The notes under the pieces: model-generated
What the model saw: the letters and a program-made list of their open reading frames with translations, nothing else
Databases searched by the model: none
Told to the model about the DNA's origin: nothing
Assembly: GCA_036971715.1 (NCBI GenBank)
Contig: JAVHJL010000003.1
Location: 4,092,001 to 4,156,000 of the forward strand
Reading direction: 5' to 3'
Source: Arthrobotrys musiformis
Taxonomy: Eukaryota > Ascomycota > Orbiliomycetes > Orbiliales > Orbiliaceae
DNA length: 64,000 nt
Translations under genes and position numbers: made by a program
Part shown: positions 35,843 through 47,395 of the stretch, piece after piece
How the letters are laid out: each line of letters starts with the position of its first letter
Numbering within the stretch: the stretch's first letter is position 1

Positions 35843-37223
35843 CTTGAGTATTTAAGATCTGAAAGTCGGGGGTAAAACAAAAGACTTCTATAAAAAAGAA
35901 TTAAAAAAATGTTGTAAGTATATAGATAATTGATCGCAAAGAATAAAACTGACAAATACTGATATTCAGTAGAGAAGATAGAGAATGGCTGTGTTGTTGT
36001 CCTGCCTATTGATTTTCTTCATTCTCGAGTGTCTGTGGCCAGGTATATATAGACGTTTATCCGGATCCTTCGCGAAGCCTGACCACCAAATTCCTCAGGC
36101 CCGCGCCCTTTGACTCACAAAGAAAAAAAATTCGGACCCGTCGTCATTGGCAACTTGGCGAGCGTATGCAAGCGGACTCCAATGGACCCATGGAAAATCG
36201 ATCTTCTGTACTCACGTGATTGCGTGTACAAGAATTTCCCAATGGACTAGCTGAGCTGCGGGGCCGTATGACGAGGGACGCGTCTTATCACGTAGAAAAT
36301 GACTGATTCCGGCCTCAATGGGCGAAAAAAATATGGTCTGCCAGAACCTTGACAGGGTCGGAAAGCTTGTGGAGTTTCCACAAATCGGTTAGGGCGGACG
36401 CCAACTCGGTGACAGTCTGGCGTGCATGTATCGTTGACTCATTTCGTGGAATTCACGGTTCGAGAACATGCGATTCGGCGCAATAGATCTTCCTGGGGCG
36501 GTAAAATAGGTATCAAATCTCAGGAATCTGAGAATTGGATAATCGTGAGCTCCGTATTTCCGTTTTCAATCAGAAAATTCTTGCGATAAGCAATGTAAGG
36601 TTGATTGAGCTTAAGGTGAAGGATCCATGAGCTGCATGAAACTGTGCCTTATGAAACTTGGCCCGTGCCGCACAACTCAAAATCTACAACAGGGGCAACA
36701 CAGTCCCATCTATTTTGACGTCAAGTATATGCCAAGCCACACTAACCCCTTTTGAAAGGTGACACAAAGCGCCGCGTTGCCGGACTACCTCCATCTTGCG
36801 GTTCCTCGGCCTTGGGGCCTCAGCGTCACTTCAGTCATGAGATTTAGCTCCAGGCCAGCGCAGTCTTTACCACCGGCTGATATTCCCCAACTACCTAGCC
36901 AGATCCTAATAGACGCGCCGTTCACGAGAAAGTTGAATCAATTTACGTAACGCAGAAAAAGATGGTTCGATTGCTAATTTTGCCGTCGCTTTAGTCTATA
37001 GCTCTAGGGAACGACAGCGCTAGCTAGTGTACGTAGAGAACAGGAATTGGAAATGGTGGCCTGAGGTATAATGGCAAGGGTAAATTAAAGACATATTGAG
37101 AGCTGTAAAAAAACTCGGCAGAAATTGTTGGAGGTGAAACCCTTCAATCTACAAATAAAAGAACATCGCACTCATAACCAACGGACCGTTCATTCCAAAA
37201 ATCCCAACCGCTCATCTCGGAGC
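35843..37223. other. upstream region of AAA gene, no further gene seen
   Basis: Apart from the TATA box there are only short frames. No gene is supported. Confidence 0.5.
36044..36051 (-). promoter_or_regulatory. TATA box of the AAA ATPase gene
   Basis: TATATATA lies about 200 nt upstream of the ATG at 35842, within a pyrimidine/purine-biased upstream region. Confidence 0.45.
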
Positions 37224-39010
37224 CTAAACCTCCGTCTTAGGCGCAGTAATAGTCTGTTTTTCGAGGTCTATGGAGTCATGTGATGTAAAATTTGAAGGCT
37301 CATCGGGGTCATGATGACCGGACTTTGAAAAGTAACTCCTGAACATTAGTCCTTTATTTCCTGGGTATAAAGCGGCGAACACGACAATAGTGAGGGGGAT
37401 CGATATAGCCCAGAATATCCAGAAGTCTTTGGATACTTTATCCCCCTCTGGCGGTGTGAACTCGAAGAAGGTAGTACTAAATATAGCCTGATATATTACG
37501 TATAAGTAAGTGACCGCACCCGTCTGACACAAGTCATTTTGTTGAACTTACCGAAACAAACGAGGGAGGCAAGAACAACATTGTCACAGCTGCGATCTTT
37601 ACCATGGTATTGCTGTCGTTTTGAGCGGCATGGCCGATTTCCGCCTGGGCCTTACTGATACGCGTTTGCACCCTGCCGATTTTCGCTTGGACTCGACTGT
37701 CGCGCTGGGCGACTGAACTTATTGCCTAGTAAACTTTAGCAACCTGTGTATCTTAAACGGATTTCGATCTACGGATTTCATACCAGTGTAATTTCGCTAT
37801 TGATGCGAGCTTGGTTTGCCTTAGCCCGGGCTTCCAGACTTTTAACGATGGATAACTTAAAATCCAGGTATGTTGTTATTTTCTTCGACCAGCGTCTAGC
37901 TATTACTCGGGCGGTTTTCGTCTTTGATGTTTCCTCCGGCGTGGCCGCCTCCGCTATAGCCTCTCGAATGGCACTTTCTTCGTCGAAGATCCTCTTCCGT
38001 GCACATATGCTTGCGAGGGTTTCTATCGCAACTCCTAGAGTTTCTGTCGCGTGGAGTGAATGGCGGAGGATTTCATGGAGGGTGTTGAAAGCGGCCTTAG
38101 TGGTCTCTATCTCGGGATCCTCGGCGGGGTCGTCGGGTACTACGGATGCCCCTTTACGACGGGACTTTGGATATATTAGCCATCTATGCCACGCCACAAC
38201 CCATCGCCATGCGGAATCTTCCACGCAAGAAAAAAAACAGAGAAAGACTGATGAAGGACGGGGTGGCTATACTATTTCAAACTCCTTAACCTGATCGCGC
38301 AGATTCCAAACAGCTTTGTCGTAGCATTGAACGATAGGCCCGACCAGGAATTCGTGCGCCCAGTACGGGTTCTGCAACGCTGGGCCCGCTTTGATAGCCT
38401 CGCAGGCAGTTTTTAACTGTTCGCGTATGCTATCGGGAGCGTCGAAAAATATAATAGCATGCTGGTCTGGTGCCGTCCATGTGGTCACGATACCCATTTT
38501 GTACCAAGCGTACGTATTATCCCCGGTTTTCGGATCTTTGAAGGGGTATTTGATTTCAAAGTGGAACCATGTCACTATCCGGCCATATTAGTCAATCCCG
38601 CCATCTCCCTAAGTTTTTAAGCAATACTGCTTTCTACGGGAGGATTGAGATACCGTGATTGATAAGGGTACTGTCATCGTCGGAAAATGTGTCTTCGGAC
38701 CCAAAGTACCCTTGAAGTCGAACAACTACCTCGGTCCAAACATATTCGGGCACCAAATACCGCTTGAAAAGCTTTTCTCGTAAAATACGGTTTTCTTTCA
38801 GACGTTTCCGTCCGGCAAATCTAGCGGTTCAGAGTCTTAGTTATGTGTGAGCCATGTTAGCCGTGGGAGTATTTGACCTACATGAGCGTCAACTTTTCGT
38901 TACACGGCTCCTTGGAAAATATTAGTATAGCTTCAAGAATTAGATTCAATATTTCTGCGCTTACTTCGAAGAGTTTGCGGCTTCTTTCGTCATACTGGTA
39001 GACTATACGG
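37224..39010 (-). CDS. CorA-like C-terminal membrane protein, at least seven exons, 5' end unresolved
   Basis: Phase-consistent exons are complement(37224..37487, 37552..37725, 37784..38164, 38273..38574, 38654..38820, 38882..38910, 38965..39010). Introns of 54-108 nt show GT...AG ends and several good branch sites (for example GCTAAT, GACTAAT). The C-terminal part is the fungal CorA-like layout: a long helical region with heptad-like VQAKIGRVQTRISKAQ, then TM1 (IAAVTMLFLPPSFVSAIFST) and TM2 (FWIFWAISIPLTIVVFAALY), with a polar cytoplasmic tail. The Mg2+-selectivity GMN motif is not seen, so ion transport is doubtful. Upstream, a frame reading SDPFFVALEPSLRQHPD at 39107-39160 probably belongs to the N-terminal part. 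The start codon is not located. It is divergent from the second NLR. Confidence 0.68.
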
Positions 39011-39417
39011 CTTGGTCAATAATTTTCCTCGGCTAAAAACGTGCGGAAAGGTCCTTAGCGACATACGATCATCCACAATATTGACTATCGACATCTCGAG
39101 GATCTAATCTGGATGTTGTCGAAGCGAGGGCTCGAGAGCCACAAAGAAAGGATCCGATATTCGATGAAATTAATCCGCCTTTAATATAGATCGTAGGTAC
39201 GAGAATCGATCGAATATACAGTACTATACCATCCCCTCCTCCTTCTACAAAGAATATTTTTCCGAAGATGAAAGCGGGGCCTGCGTTAAATTTCAATACC
39301 AAGTTCATAAACCTCACAAGCAAACCCGCCACGATTGGCATTCAGCCCTTCCCCAGTCTAAACGCCTAGAAAAAGGCGAATTCGTAGGGGGACAATAGAG
39401 CAAACACAGCCCTTTTC

Positions 39418-39437
39418 ATGCGTCGCAAGGGACGCAT
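39418..39437. repeat. 7-bp perfect inverted repeat
   Basis: ATGCGTC and GACGCAT flank a 6-nt spacer. It is immediately followed by the longer hairpin at 39440. Confidence 0.7.
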
Positions 39438-39439
39438 TA

Positions 39440-39467
39440 TCGAACGAAAATGCTTGTTTTCGTTCGA
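39440..39467. repeat. 11-bp perfect hairpin
   Basis: TCGAACGAAAA and its exact reverse complement TTTTCGTTCGA flank a 6-nt loop TGCTTG. Confidence 0.8.
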
Positions 39468-40367
39468 ATGCAGGGTGAAGGGCGGCAGAAGGATCTGTGT
39501 GTTCGTCGTCGGCCGCAGCCTCGTCGTTCGCCACGTCACATTCGAGCGCCTTTTACCTGCACGGCTACGGTGTTTCAGCCGCTTCGACGCAGCGAAGTGT
39601 CCTGGTGTGGGTATCCTCACCATGATATGCGACCGACGGAAAACGCTTTACCTCCCAATTGGAGCTTTGAGGTGTGAAAAGGCTCTGGTCGAGAAGTAAC
39701 CTTGACGGAGGCTCTGCTCGACTTAGCAGAATTTTGTAACCTGTGACTACGGCCGGCTCGGGTCGTGTTGTTGGATATTTCGGTGCAACACAGAGTGTCG
39801 ACAAAAGCGCAGAAGGCTGATGATGTTTCACTGAATCCTCCAGATAGTGAGGTCTAGTGACGTTCCGGCCCGTCCCGTTTGCTAATATTTTAGTTAATAC
39901 GCTAGGATTGAGATCTGAATAGTGTGTCTTATATTCTTTTACCGTTTTATACGGTTTTTTAGTTGGATATATCTTTCGAGTATCTTGAGTACTTAGCTTA
40001 GCTTTAGGTGCACCGATGCCGACATTGTAAGTCGACTGCGGTCGCAGCAAGGTTCGTCCCTGTATCCTTTGGCGGATAGTTGATGGCCTCCAATAAGAAG
40101 ATCCCACCATCCGTTCGAATATTCTCTGGGAAATTGGCGCCGAAAGGGCGGTAAGACAGTCGTTTGAAACCCCGCAGCCCGGCCAGCCAAGAAAATACCA
40201 TATCGCCCAAAAATTGGGAGATGGTCAAAAAGGACGCGCTTCCTTCAACATCTTTCACAACCTTACCCTTACCTTCAGATACTCAGTACTACCAATATCC
40301 CACGTAGGAATAAACTTTAAAAACAAAAAGAATTTGAGTAAAAATCAATACCTGCCATCTTGGCACG

Positions 40368-43300
40368 ATGTCGGCCCCGGACCCGACCGCAGCAGCAATG
40401 CCACCAGAGGAAGAAGACCCACCCGCCCCCGCGCCAGCCACCAAGAAATACGACCACAGCGACTACACAATCGGCTGGATATGCGCTCTATCCACCGAAC
40501 TCGCCGCCGCAAAGGTGATGTTAGACTCCCAACACCCACGGCTCCCCATCCCTGAAAATGACGCAAATACCTATACTCTCGGCTCCATCGGCGGGCATAA
40601 TATAGTAATAGCATGCTTGCCGGAGAGCGGGAGTAATCAGGCTGCGATCGTGGCGATGAGGATGGTTAGTACTTTTCGTGCTATTAAGGTTGGGTTGCTG
40701 GTTGGGGTTGGAAGGGGTGTGCCGCCGAAAGTGAAACTTGGTGATGTGGTTGTTAGTACACCGATCGGTGAGTATCCGGGGGTTGTTCAGTGGGATAAAG
40801 GGACTCAGGAGAGTGGTGCCGTTTTTAGAAGGACTGGTGCGTTGAGTAAGCCACCGACAGCGTTGCTAACGGCGGTGGCGAATCTTCGCTCGAATCATGA
40901 TATTCATGGGATACAACTACATTCGGTATTGGAGAGCGTCCGAGAACGCTTTCCAGGACTGAAGAAGAAGTATGAGAGGCCGAGTAGCGCGGTGAAGTGT
41001 GGAAGGTATAAAAGGCGAAAAATTGCGCCGTTTGAAGACGTGGAAAGTGCGTACACGAACCCTGAATTTGAGCCTATATCCCCATCCGAGAATTCGCAAG
41101 AAGTTCAGAAAACAGGGTTGGCTGCATGGGCTATTTTCCGCCCGTTGTCGTCAATCTTCAGATTTGGGGCCGTCAAAGTCCAAACACACGCGACCGCAAA
41201 AAGCGGACTCAAGAGGCTAGCCCCGACGGAGGTTGATGAAGCAGAAGAAACCGATACGAAAATCCATTACGGCCTGATCGCCTCCGGGAGCAAAACAATC
41301 GAGGACGCAAAGTTCCGGGATGACCTGAATGGCGCCCTTGGCGGAAGCGTTCTGTGCGTAGAAACCGAAGCCGCAGGGTTGATGGATGATTTCCCATGTA
41401 TCGTTATCCGTGGTATCTGCGACTACTCCGATCGTGACCAGGAAAACAACAGTAGTTGGAAAGGATATGCGGCTGCGACGGCAGCGGCATACGCGAAGGA
41501 CTTATTGAACTGTCTCCAACCTCTCGTCGTAAGCGGAGAACTTTCGGCAAGGGATATCATACTCACCAATGGTAAGAAACTCTACGGATGGCTGCCCATA
41601 TATTCAAGACCGGCTTTCGTCGGCAAGTGAAGTTTGTGGCCACTAATTCCGGTTATCGCTCTAGTTCACAACAACGTAGCAAATATTACCTCCCGATTGG
41701 AAAAAGAAGACGAAGTCAAAATACTGAAATGGATAACGCCAATGGAGTATGCTCCCAACCACAATGATATCGTACAAAAGCGCCAGCCGGGAACCGGACA
41801 ATGGTTCCTAACGTCAGAAAAATACCACGATTGGCTACAAAATTCCCAACGAATACTATTTTGCCCGGGCATGCCGGGAGCGGGGAAGACATTTCTTAGT
41901 TCAATCGTCATCGACCACTTATTCCAACTATTTGGCAAAACTCCAACCGTTGGGATTGCATATATATACTTCAATTACACACTAGAGAAAGAGCAAACGG
42001 TCTACGCGGCCTTGGCAAGTCTGCTCAAGCAACTTTCCCGGTGTCAGTATTCGCTACCAGCGAGCATACGAGCCTTGTACGAAAAGAACCACACAGCATC
42101 CGACCCACTAAAGCGTCCCCCAATTTATGAAGTGATCCAGGCTCTCAAGTCAGTTGTTTCTCTGTATTCGAGAGTTTTCATCGTCGTTGACGCACTTGAC
42201 GAATGCCCAATGAAGAATGACAATTACTGCCGAGATACCTTCCTTTCAACAATATTTGATCTGCGGAACGATCACGAGGTAAACATATTTGCGACGTCAA
42301 GGCATATTAAAGAGATTGTCGACAAGTTCGGAAAATTGGAAGGTGAAGTGATGGAAGTCCGTGCGGATGACGCAGATCTTCGACTATATTTAGACGGCCG
42401 GATAAACCAATCGAACAGGACTATTTTAAAGAATCAGCGGGAAGACATCAAAAAGAAGATCGTAGAGGCCGTTCGAGGGATGTAAGTTTGTTTTTATTAT
42501 ATTACTGCATAAAATTTACACCCCCAATCTAACGGCCGATTATAGGTTCCTATTAGCGCGGCTTCATTTTGAATCGATCGCAACTAAAACAAACACCAAG
42601 CAATTAAAACAAGCCTTGGAAGGACTCTCAGCTGGGAAAGAGGGGAAAGCATACGAGATCGCTTACGGTGCAGCTATGGACAGAATCGACAGTCAAAACG
42701 TAGAGTATAAAATCTTGGCCCGCCGGGTGCTACCATGGGTCGTGTGCGCTGAGCGGCCCCTCAATACGCCGGAACTCCAACATCTGCTCGCTGTTGAACT
42801 GGGGTGCCCTGAGCGCAAGCTCGACCAGGAGAATATAACCGAAGTCAGCGACATTATTTCGGTGTGCGCTGGGCTACTCACTATTGCTGGAGAAAGGGGC
42901 GTTGTTCAATTAATCCATTACACAGCGCAGGAGTACTTTAGCCGTCAGTGTTGGGTTCAAAATACGCAAGAGGAGATGGCGGTGATATGTATTACGTATC
43001 TTTCGTTTAGCGCGATCGATATTATGGCAATTATTGAGGCCGATGGGGAAGAGACGGGTGAGGAAGGTCATTCCAGGCCGTCAAAACACTTAAGCCGGCG
43101 ATACGACCTGCGGAGGTACGCTCGCGATTACTGGGGCCACCACGCGCGAAAGCACCCTCAACCGCGGACGCAACCAATCATTCTGGACTTCCTCCGCTCT
43201 TCGGATCCGGATAAATCCCGTAAATATAGCCGCGAGAATTGGCGGGGCGGCTTTGTGCACGAGTATGCCTCAATGGAGGGGCAGCCTCCAGGAATTCACG

Positions 43301-44730
43301 CTGCCGCATCCTTTGGATTACGCGAATATGTATCGCAACTTCTAGCTGGAGGTGTTGATCGGGATGAAAGGGACAACGGTGGCCGTACACCGTTGACGAT
43401 TGCCGCAATTTATGGATATGGCAGGGTCGTAGAAGTACTTGTCGGGGCCGGGGCCGACTTGGAAGCAAAAGACCGTGGGGGGCGGACGGCGTTGTTCTAT
43501 TCTGTATCAGCGGGGAATCTCGAGGTTGTAGAAATACTATTGGATCGTGGTGCGTCTTACGACATACAAGACTCTAAGGGGGTGACGATGCTGATGGAGG
43601 CCGCGGAACGTGGGCATACCGCTATTGTGGAGTTGTTGCTGCGTTGCGGTGCCAAACGGGACATCAATCTTCGAGATAATAAAGGGACAGCGTTAATTCG
43701 GGCGGCGTATCGTGGACATACTGCTATTGTGGAAGTTTTAGTGCGGGAGGGAGCCGATCTGGAGGCGGCGGATAGATATGAGCAGACAGCACTTGCAATC
43801 GCCGCGCAAAGTAGACACACGGCCATTGTGAAATTGCTTTTGGGTAAGGGAGCCAATCGAGAGGCCCGGGGCCATTGGGGCCATACGCCGCTGCTAGTCG
43901 CGGCGTTTCGCGGCCATTATGGAATTGTGGAGATTCTGTTGAACGAGGGCGCTGACGTAACCGCCGAGGACGAACGCAACCAAACTGTAATGTTTTATGC
44001 CGGTTATGGAGGGTCTGTTGAAGTCGTCCAGAGACTGTTGCGGGAAAGGGCTCATCTGAATACCAGAGACCGCGACATGGAAGCAGCCCTGTTGTCTGCA
44101 GCAAGGCCTCGCAGATCGGATCTTGTGGATTTCCTGTTGCGAGAAGGGACAAATTGCGAGGTTACGGACAATAAAGGTCGAACCCCGTTGATGATAGCGG
44201 CCCAAGGCTTATATATTTGGGATCCAGAGGAACGAGGGGGAGCTAGCACGCAAAGCCACGTTATAGACTTGTTGCTACGTGGAGGCGCAAATCTGGAAGC
44301 CCGAGACAACGAAGGCCGAACGGCGTTATCATGGGCTGCAGCATCACAATGGGATTTCAAGCGTATAACCGAGTTGTTACTTGGTGCGGGCGCTGAACTG
44401 AACACTAAAGACGACGCGGGTCAGACCCCATTTGCCTGGGCCATACGCAGCCGCCAGTACGAGAATGCATCCATTTTGATGGACATAGGTGCGGATTGGT
44501 CGGTTGAAGATATCGAGGGTCACATATCAATATCAGTTCTCAAGGAAGAAAGGAATCTCGGTGCTGCCAGATCTTTCCTCGAAAAGGCTGCACAGCACGC
44601 AAATGTGGCCAACGGCGGGCTAAAGCCCATCCCGGCGAATTTAATCCAATACATGGCAGAAATTGAGGCGGCTATACTCGAAGAGGGGAAGTCAACCGAA
44701 CCAGACACCCGCTCGAACGACGACTCCTGA
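40368..44730 (+). CDS. NLR-like receptor: PNP_UDP-NACHT-ankyrin, 1401 aa
   Basis: The exons are 40368..41571, 41665..42481 and 42546..44730. The introns are 93 nt (GTAAGA...TCTAG) and 64 nt (GTAAGT, branch CTAAC, ATAG), and all phases fit. After a Pro/Ala-rich leader comes a PNP_UDP domain, residues about 30-385 (YTIGWICALSTELAAAK, VGVGRGVP, IRGICDYSDRD). It has a long insert at about 205-290 containing a basic KCGRYKRRK cluster. The usual EMEAAGL reads ETEAAGL (residues 332-338). The NACHT domain has Walker A GMPGAGKT (470-477) and Walker B FIVVDALDEC (D577). About twelve ankyrin repeats follow from residue 923. The architecture and probable role match the NLR at 27870-32965, but the two are clearly diverged paralogs. 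Confidence 0.93.
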
Positions 44731-45953
44731 TCCCGGGGAAGATCTCTAGGCTCCAAATCCTGATACCAGTAGACCCGCGAGATCAAGCTCGTGCAACCTC
44801 CAAACTTCCTATACTTATGATCCAAGTCAGCCTCAGTGTAAATAAGACGTGGAAAGCTCATGTATATTTCCCCCTAGTAGCGAGGACCCGAATCATGTAC
44901 CGGACAGATCTAGGACACCCTGTTTATCCGTATAGCTTCACCTAAAGATAATATAATATAGCTATAAGTAAATACATACTACTCCTCTCTTTAGGAATCA
45001 AGACGAGGTTATGAATAATTTGGTTTGAAAATTATGTTATGGCTTCCACTTTGGCACCAACTGAAACCTTGAACAATCAAATCTCAGGGTAGGAATAGCC
45101 ACATCAGACCCGAATAAAGTGACCCCTCCCTTCAAATTTGTGACCTTTGGGTATATATATATATACGAGACCACATCTTACCCACCGTGGCTCGATTCCA
45201 CCTGTCATTGGTAGCAGAACATATTAACAAGGGCCCGATAATATGTAAAGATCCCTACTAACACCACGGGATATAGCTAGGTGCTGCTTGCAAGTGCGAA
45301 AAGACTCCAGTGCGGTGTATCACGAGAGCCCCCGCTAACAAGTGATTGGAGATGAACGTCTAAATGTTCTCTTTGTATCGTTCTTGATTTACGACTTACG
45401 CTACGAACGATATCATTTAAAATATTATTATCATGCACACGGTGGTGCTAAACTAGAGTTGGAGCTGCTTCTACAAAAGAATGGGAGCGAGGGATGGTTG
45501 TATAGTCTCATTTTCAGTCGGCGTGCAGGTTCAAACTACATATATGGCTAGCGGAGCAACTCGTTGAAATCTCTTCCGCTAACCCCTACCGCAAGGTTAA
45601 TCCCGTATTCCCATATCCTCTTGCAATTGTCTAGACACGAAAATAAGAGGCGCCGGGGCTGCACACGATAGAATAGTTTCCGAGAGTCCTTGTTCCTTAT
45701 CTCGCACACTAGATTCCGGAGCAGGGCCAACTACTATCATGAGCAAACTTTTAAAAAAAAGGGGGGTGTGAAAGGTCCTGAACAAGGGTTCGTGAACTTC
45801 GGAACTTTTAGAATAAATAGGCTCTCCTGTGACAGCGGACCCGCTATTTATTTTATAGTCTTGTCGCTTCGTCTGTGCAGCTGTTGATATCTATGTCAAT
45901 TGACAGCAAGAGGCCCCCGAATTTCCGTCGAGAACGCATCGTAGCGATTGTCT
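44731..45953. other. intergenic region, no gene seen
   Basis: It contains a short TA-dinucleotide run near 45155-45167 and short overlapping frames. Nothing supportable is present. Confidence 0.5.
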
Positions 45954-47395
45954 TTAGGATACAACTTTCCGGATTTTATCGCCAATCTTGCGGGTTCCAT
46001 CGCTAATACCTCTCCACAGGCGGCTTTTGCGCCGCGATGCCTTTGCAGCGGTGTCGTCCGGGGAGGATGGAAGCGTAGGCTGCATATGCAGCCCCTCTTT
46101 TCCAGATTTGTTCTGAATTTTCCCGACAGGGTCCTCAGTAGGGTCATCAGTTGGGCCCTCAGTTGGGTCCAAAACGGGGTCTTCTTTCGGCCGCCGACAC
46201 AACCTCATATAATGCGACTCGGCTTGCGCGTACTTCGGAAAATAATTTATATGATCCAAGACATAGATCCCACGATTCCTCACGCGAACATAGAGATCCT
46301 CCTGGACATCCATATCCACAAAATGTCTTTTCTCTTCCTCGGTAACGACTACCTCTCGCTTGCAAATTTCCAAAACCGAGTCCGTCAGATGTCCGTACTG
46401 TTCTCGAATCTTATCCGGTATCGTGATGGTAGATTTCCACGGCCCCGTGGTCAACGGCCACATAGTCTCGATGAGCTGGGTATACATCTTCTCATCTTTA
46501 ATTGGAAAAACAAAGCCGAGTTGGGGGTCTATACACGCGACCGCGATTTCGACAGATACCTGCTCGGCAACCGGCTTCAAAGCCTCTTCCAGCCGATACC
46601 GAAATGGCAGAAGCAAGCTTCTAGCAATTTCCGGCTCATAATCGTTCTTTTCCGCCAAAGCCATAGCCGTTTCAAAGAAATCGATTCTAACGCGGCGGAT
46701 GAGGTGTCGATATCGTGGCGCCGGTATGGGGAATAAACTCGGGTCTTGAACATGCTCCACGCAACCTCTGCACCAACAGACATCGCGGGGTGCGTAGGAG
46801 TACGTTTTAAGCCTCAATGGACAATCTCGGAATGTCCAGTAACTATACGGAATAAATTTCCCGTCTCCTCTAAAATACACGAGTCAGATAACTTAGATCA
46901 TTGATTCAAAAGCCCGAATTTTACGTTATCAGCGAGCGAGTATGTATGTCCTTACCCATCCTCAATAAAGTACCCTAAAGTCTCCCAGGGCGAATCGTAT
47001 AGAACAGTCCGGTTCCCGCTGCGCAAACGACTGGCCTCGTTATCTTGGTCCGAAATACCGGTAGTGATTTGTACGAGGAACACGTTAACACTATATAGAA
47101 ACTGAGTTGCTTCGTCGTGTATCTGTTTATTAACCCTTAGAATATCGACATTCCTGCTGGGATCTTCGAATTGGCTAGGACGCCGCTCGAGTCGGCGGTA
47201 GGTGGACCATCTGTTTTTGGGGGCCGGGCCGGGGAGCGAAGGTAGTGGGAAATAGAGAAGGTATTTGTAGATTTCGTCACGAATTTCGCGGGGGACACGC
47301 AGGAAAGGCGGGATGTAATCTGGGTTTGGTTGTAAGTTGCAGGTCTCACCGCGAGGAACTTCCGTGCGAACTATCTCGGATGCTGAAGTCGACAT
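45954..47395 (-). CDS. F-box/2EXR-like protein, two exons, 451 aa
   Basis: The exons are complement(45954..46869, 46956..47395). The 86-nt intron has GTAAGG donor and TTTTAG acceptor, and the phase-2 junction keeps the frame. The N-terminal segment FLRVPREIRDEIYKYLLYF (residues about 31-49) is the signature opening of the large fungal F-box-like/2EXR family. It is followed by the typical ILRVNKQIHDEATQFLYSVNVF block. These proteins are of unknown function, and some may engage ubiquitin ligase components. The C-terminal region holds an acidic repeat (DPTEGPTDDPTEDP) encoded by short imperfect tandem DNA repeats near 46130-46175. It ends in a basic tail. Family placement rests on the N-terminal motif pair. 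Confidence 0.8.
46128..46178 (-). repeat. imperfect tandem repeat inside the 2EXR-like gene
   Basis: Repeated (C/T)CAGT(A/T)GGG(T/C)C blocks on the plus strand encode the alternating DPTE / DPT units on the minus strand. They are likely to vary in copy number between strains. Confidence 0.55.

Larger units (their letters stand above)
39011..40367. other. divergent intergenic region, with hairpins
   Basis: The first 150 nt probably contain 5' exon(s) of the CorA-like gene. Two adjacent perfect hairpins occur at 39418-39467. A 181-codon minus-strand frame at 39565-40110 is present but is not recognised, and its start is unconvincing. The NLR promoter must lie in the last few hundred bases. Confidence 0.45.

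Noticed and set aside
39565..40110. Minus-strand ORF of 181 codons between the CorA-like gene and the second NLR
   Set aside because: There is no recognisable content and no splice or promoter support. It overlaps hairpin-containing spacer DNA and comparable plus-strand frames.
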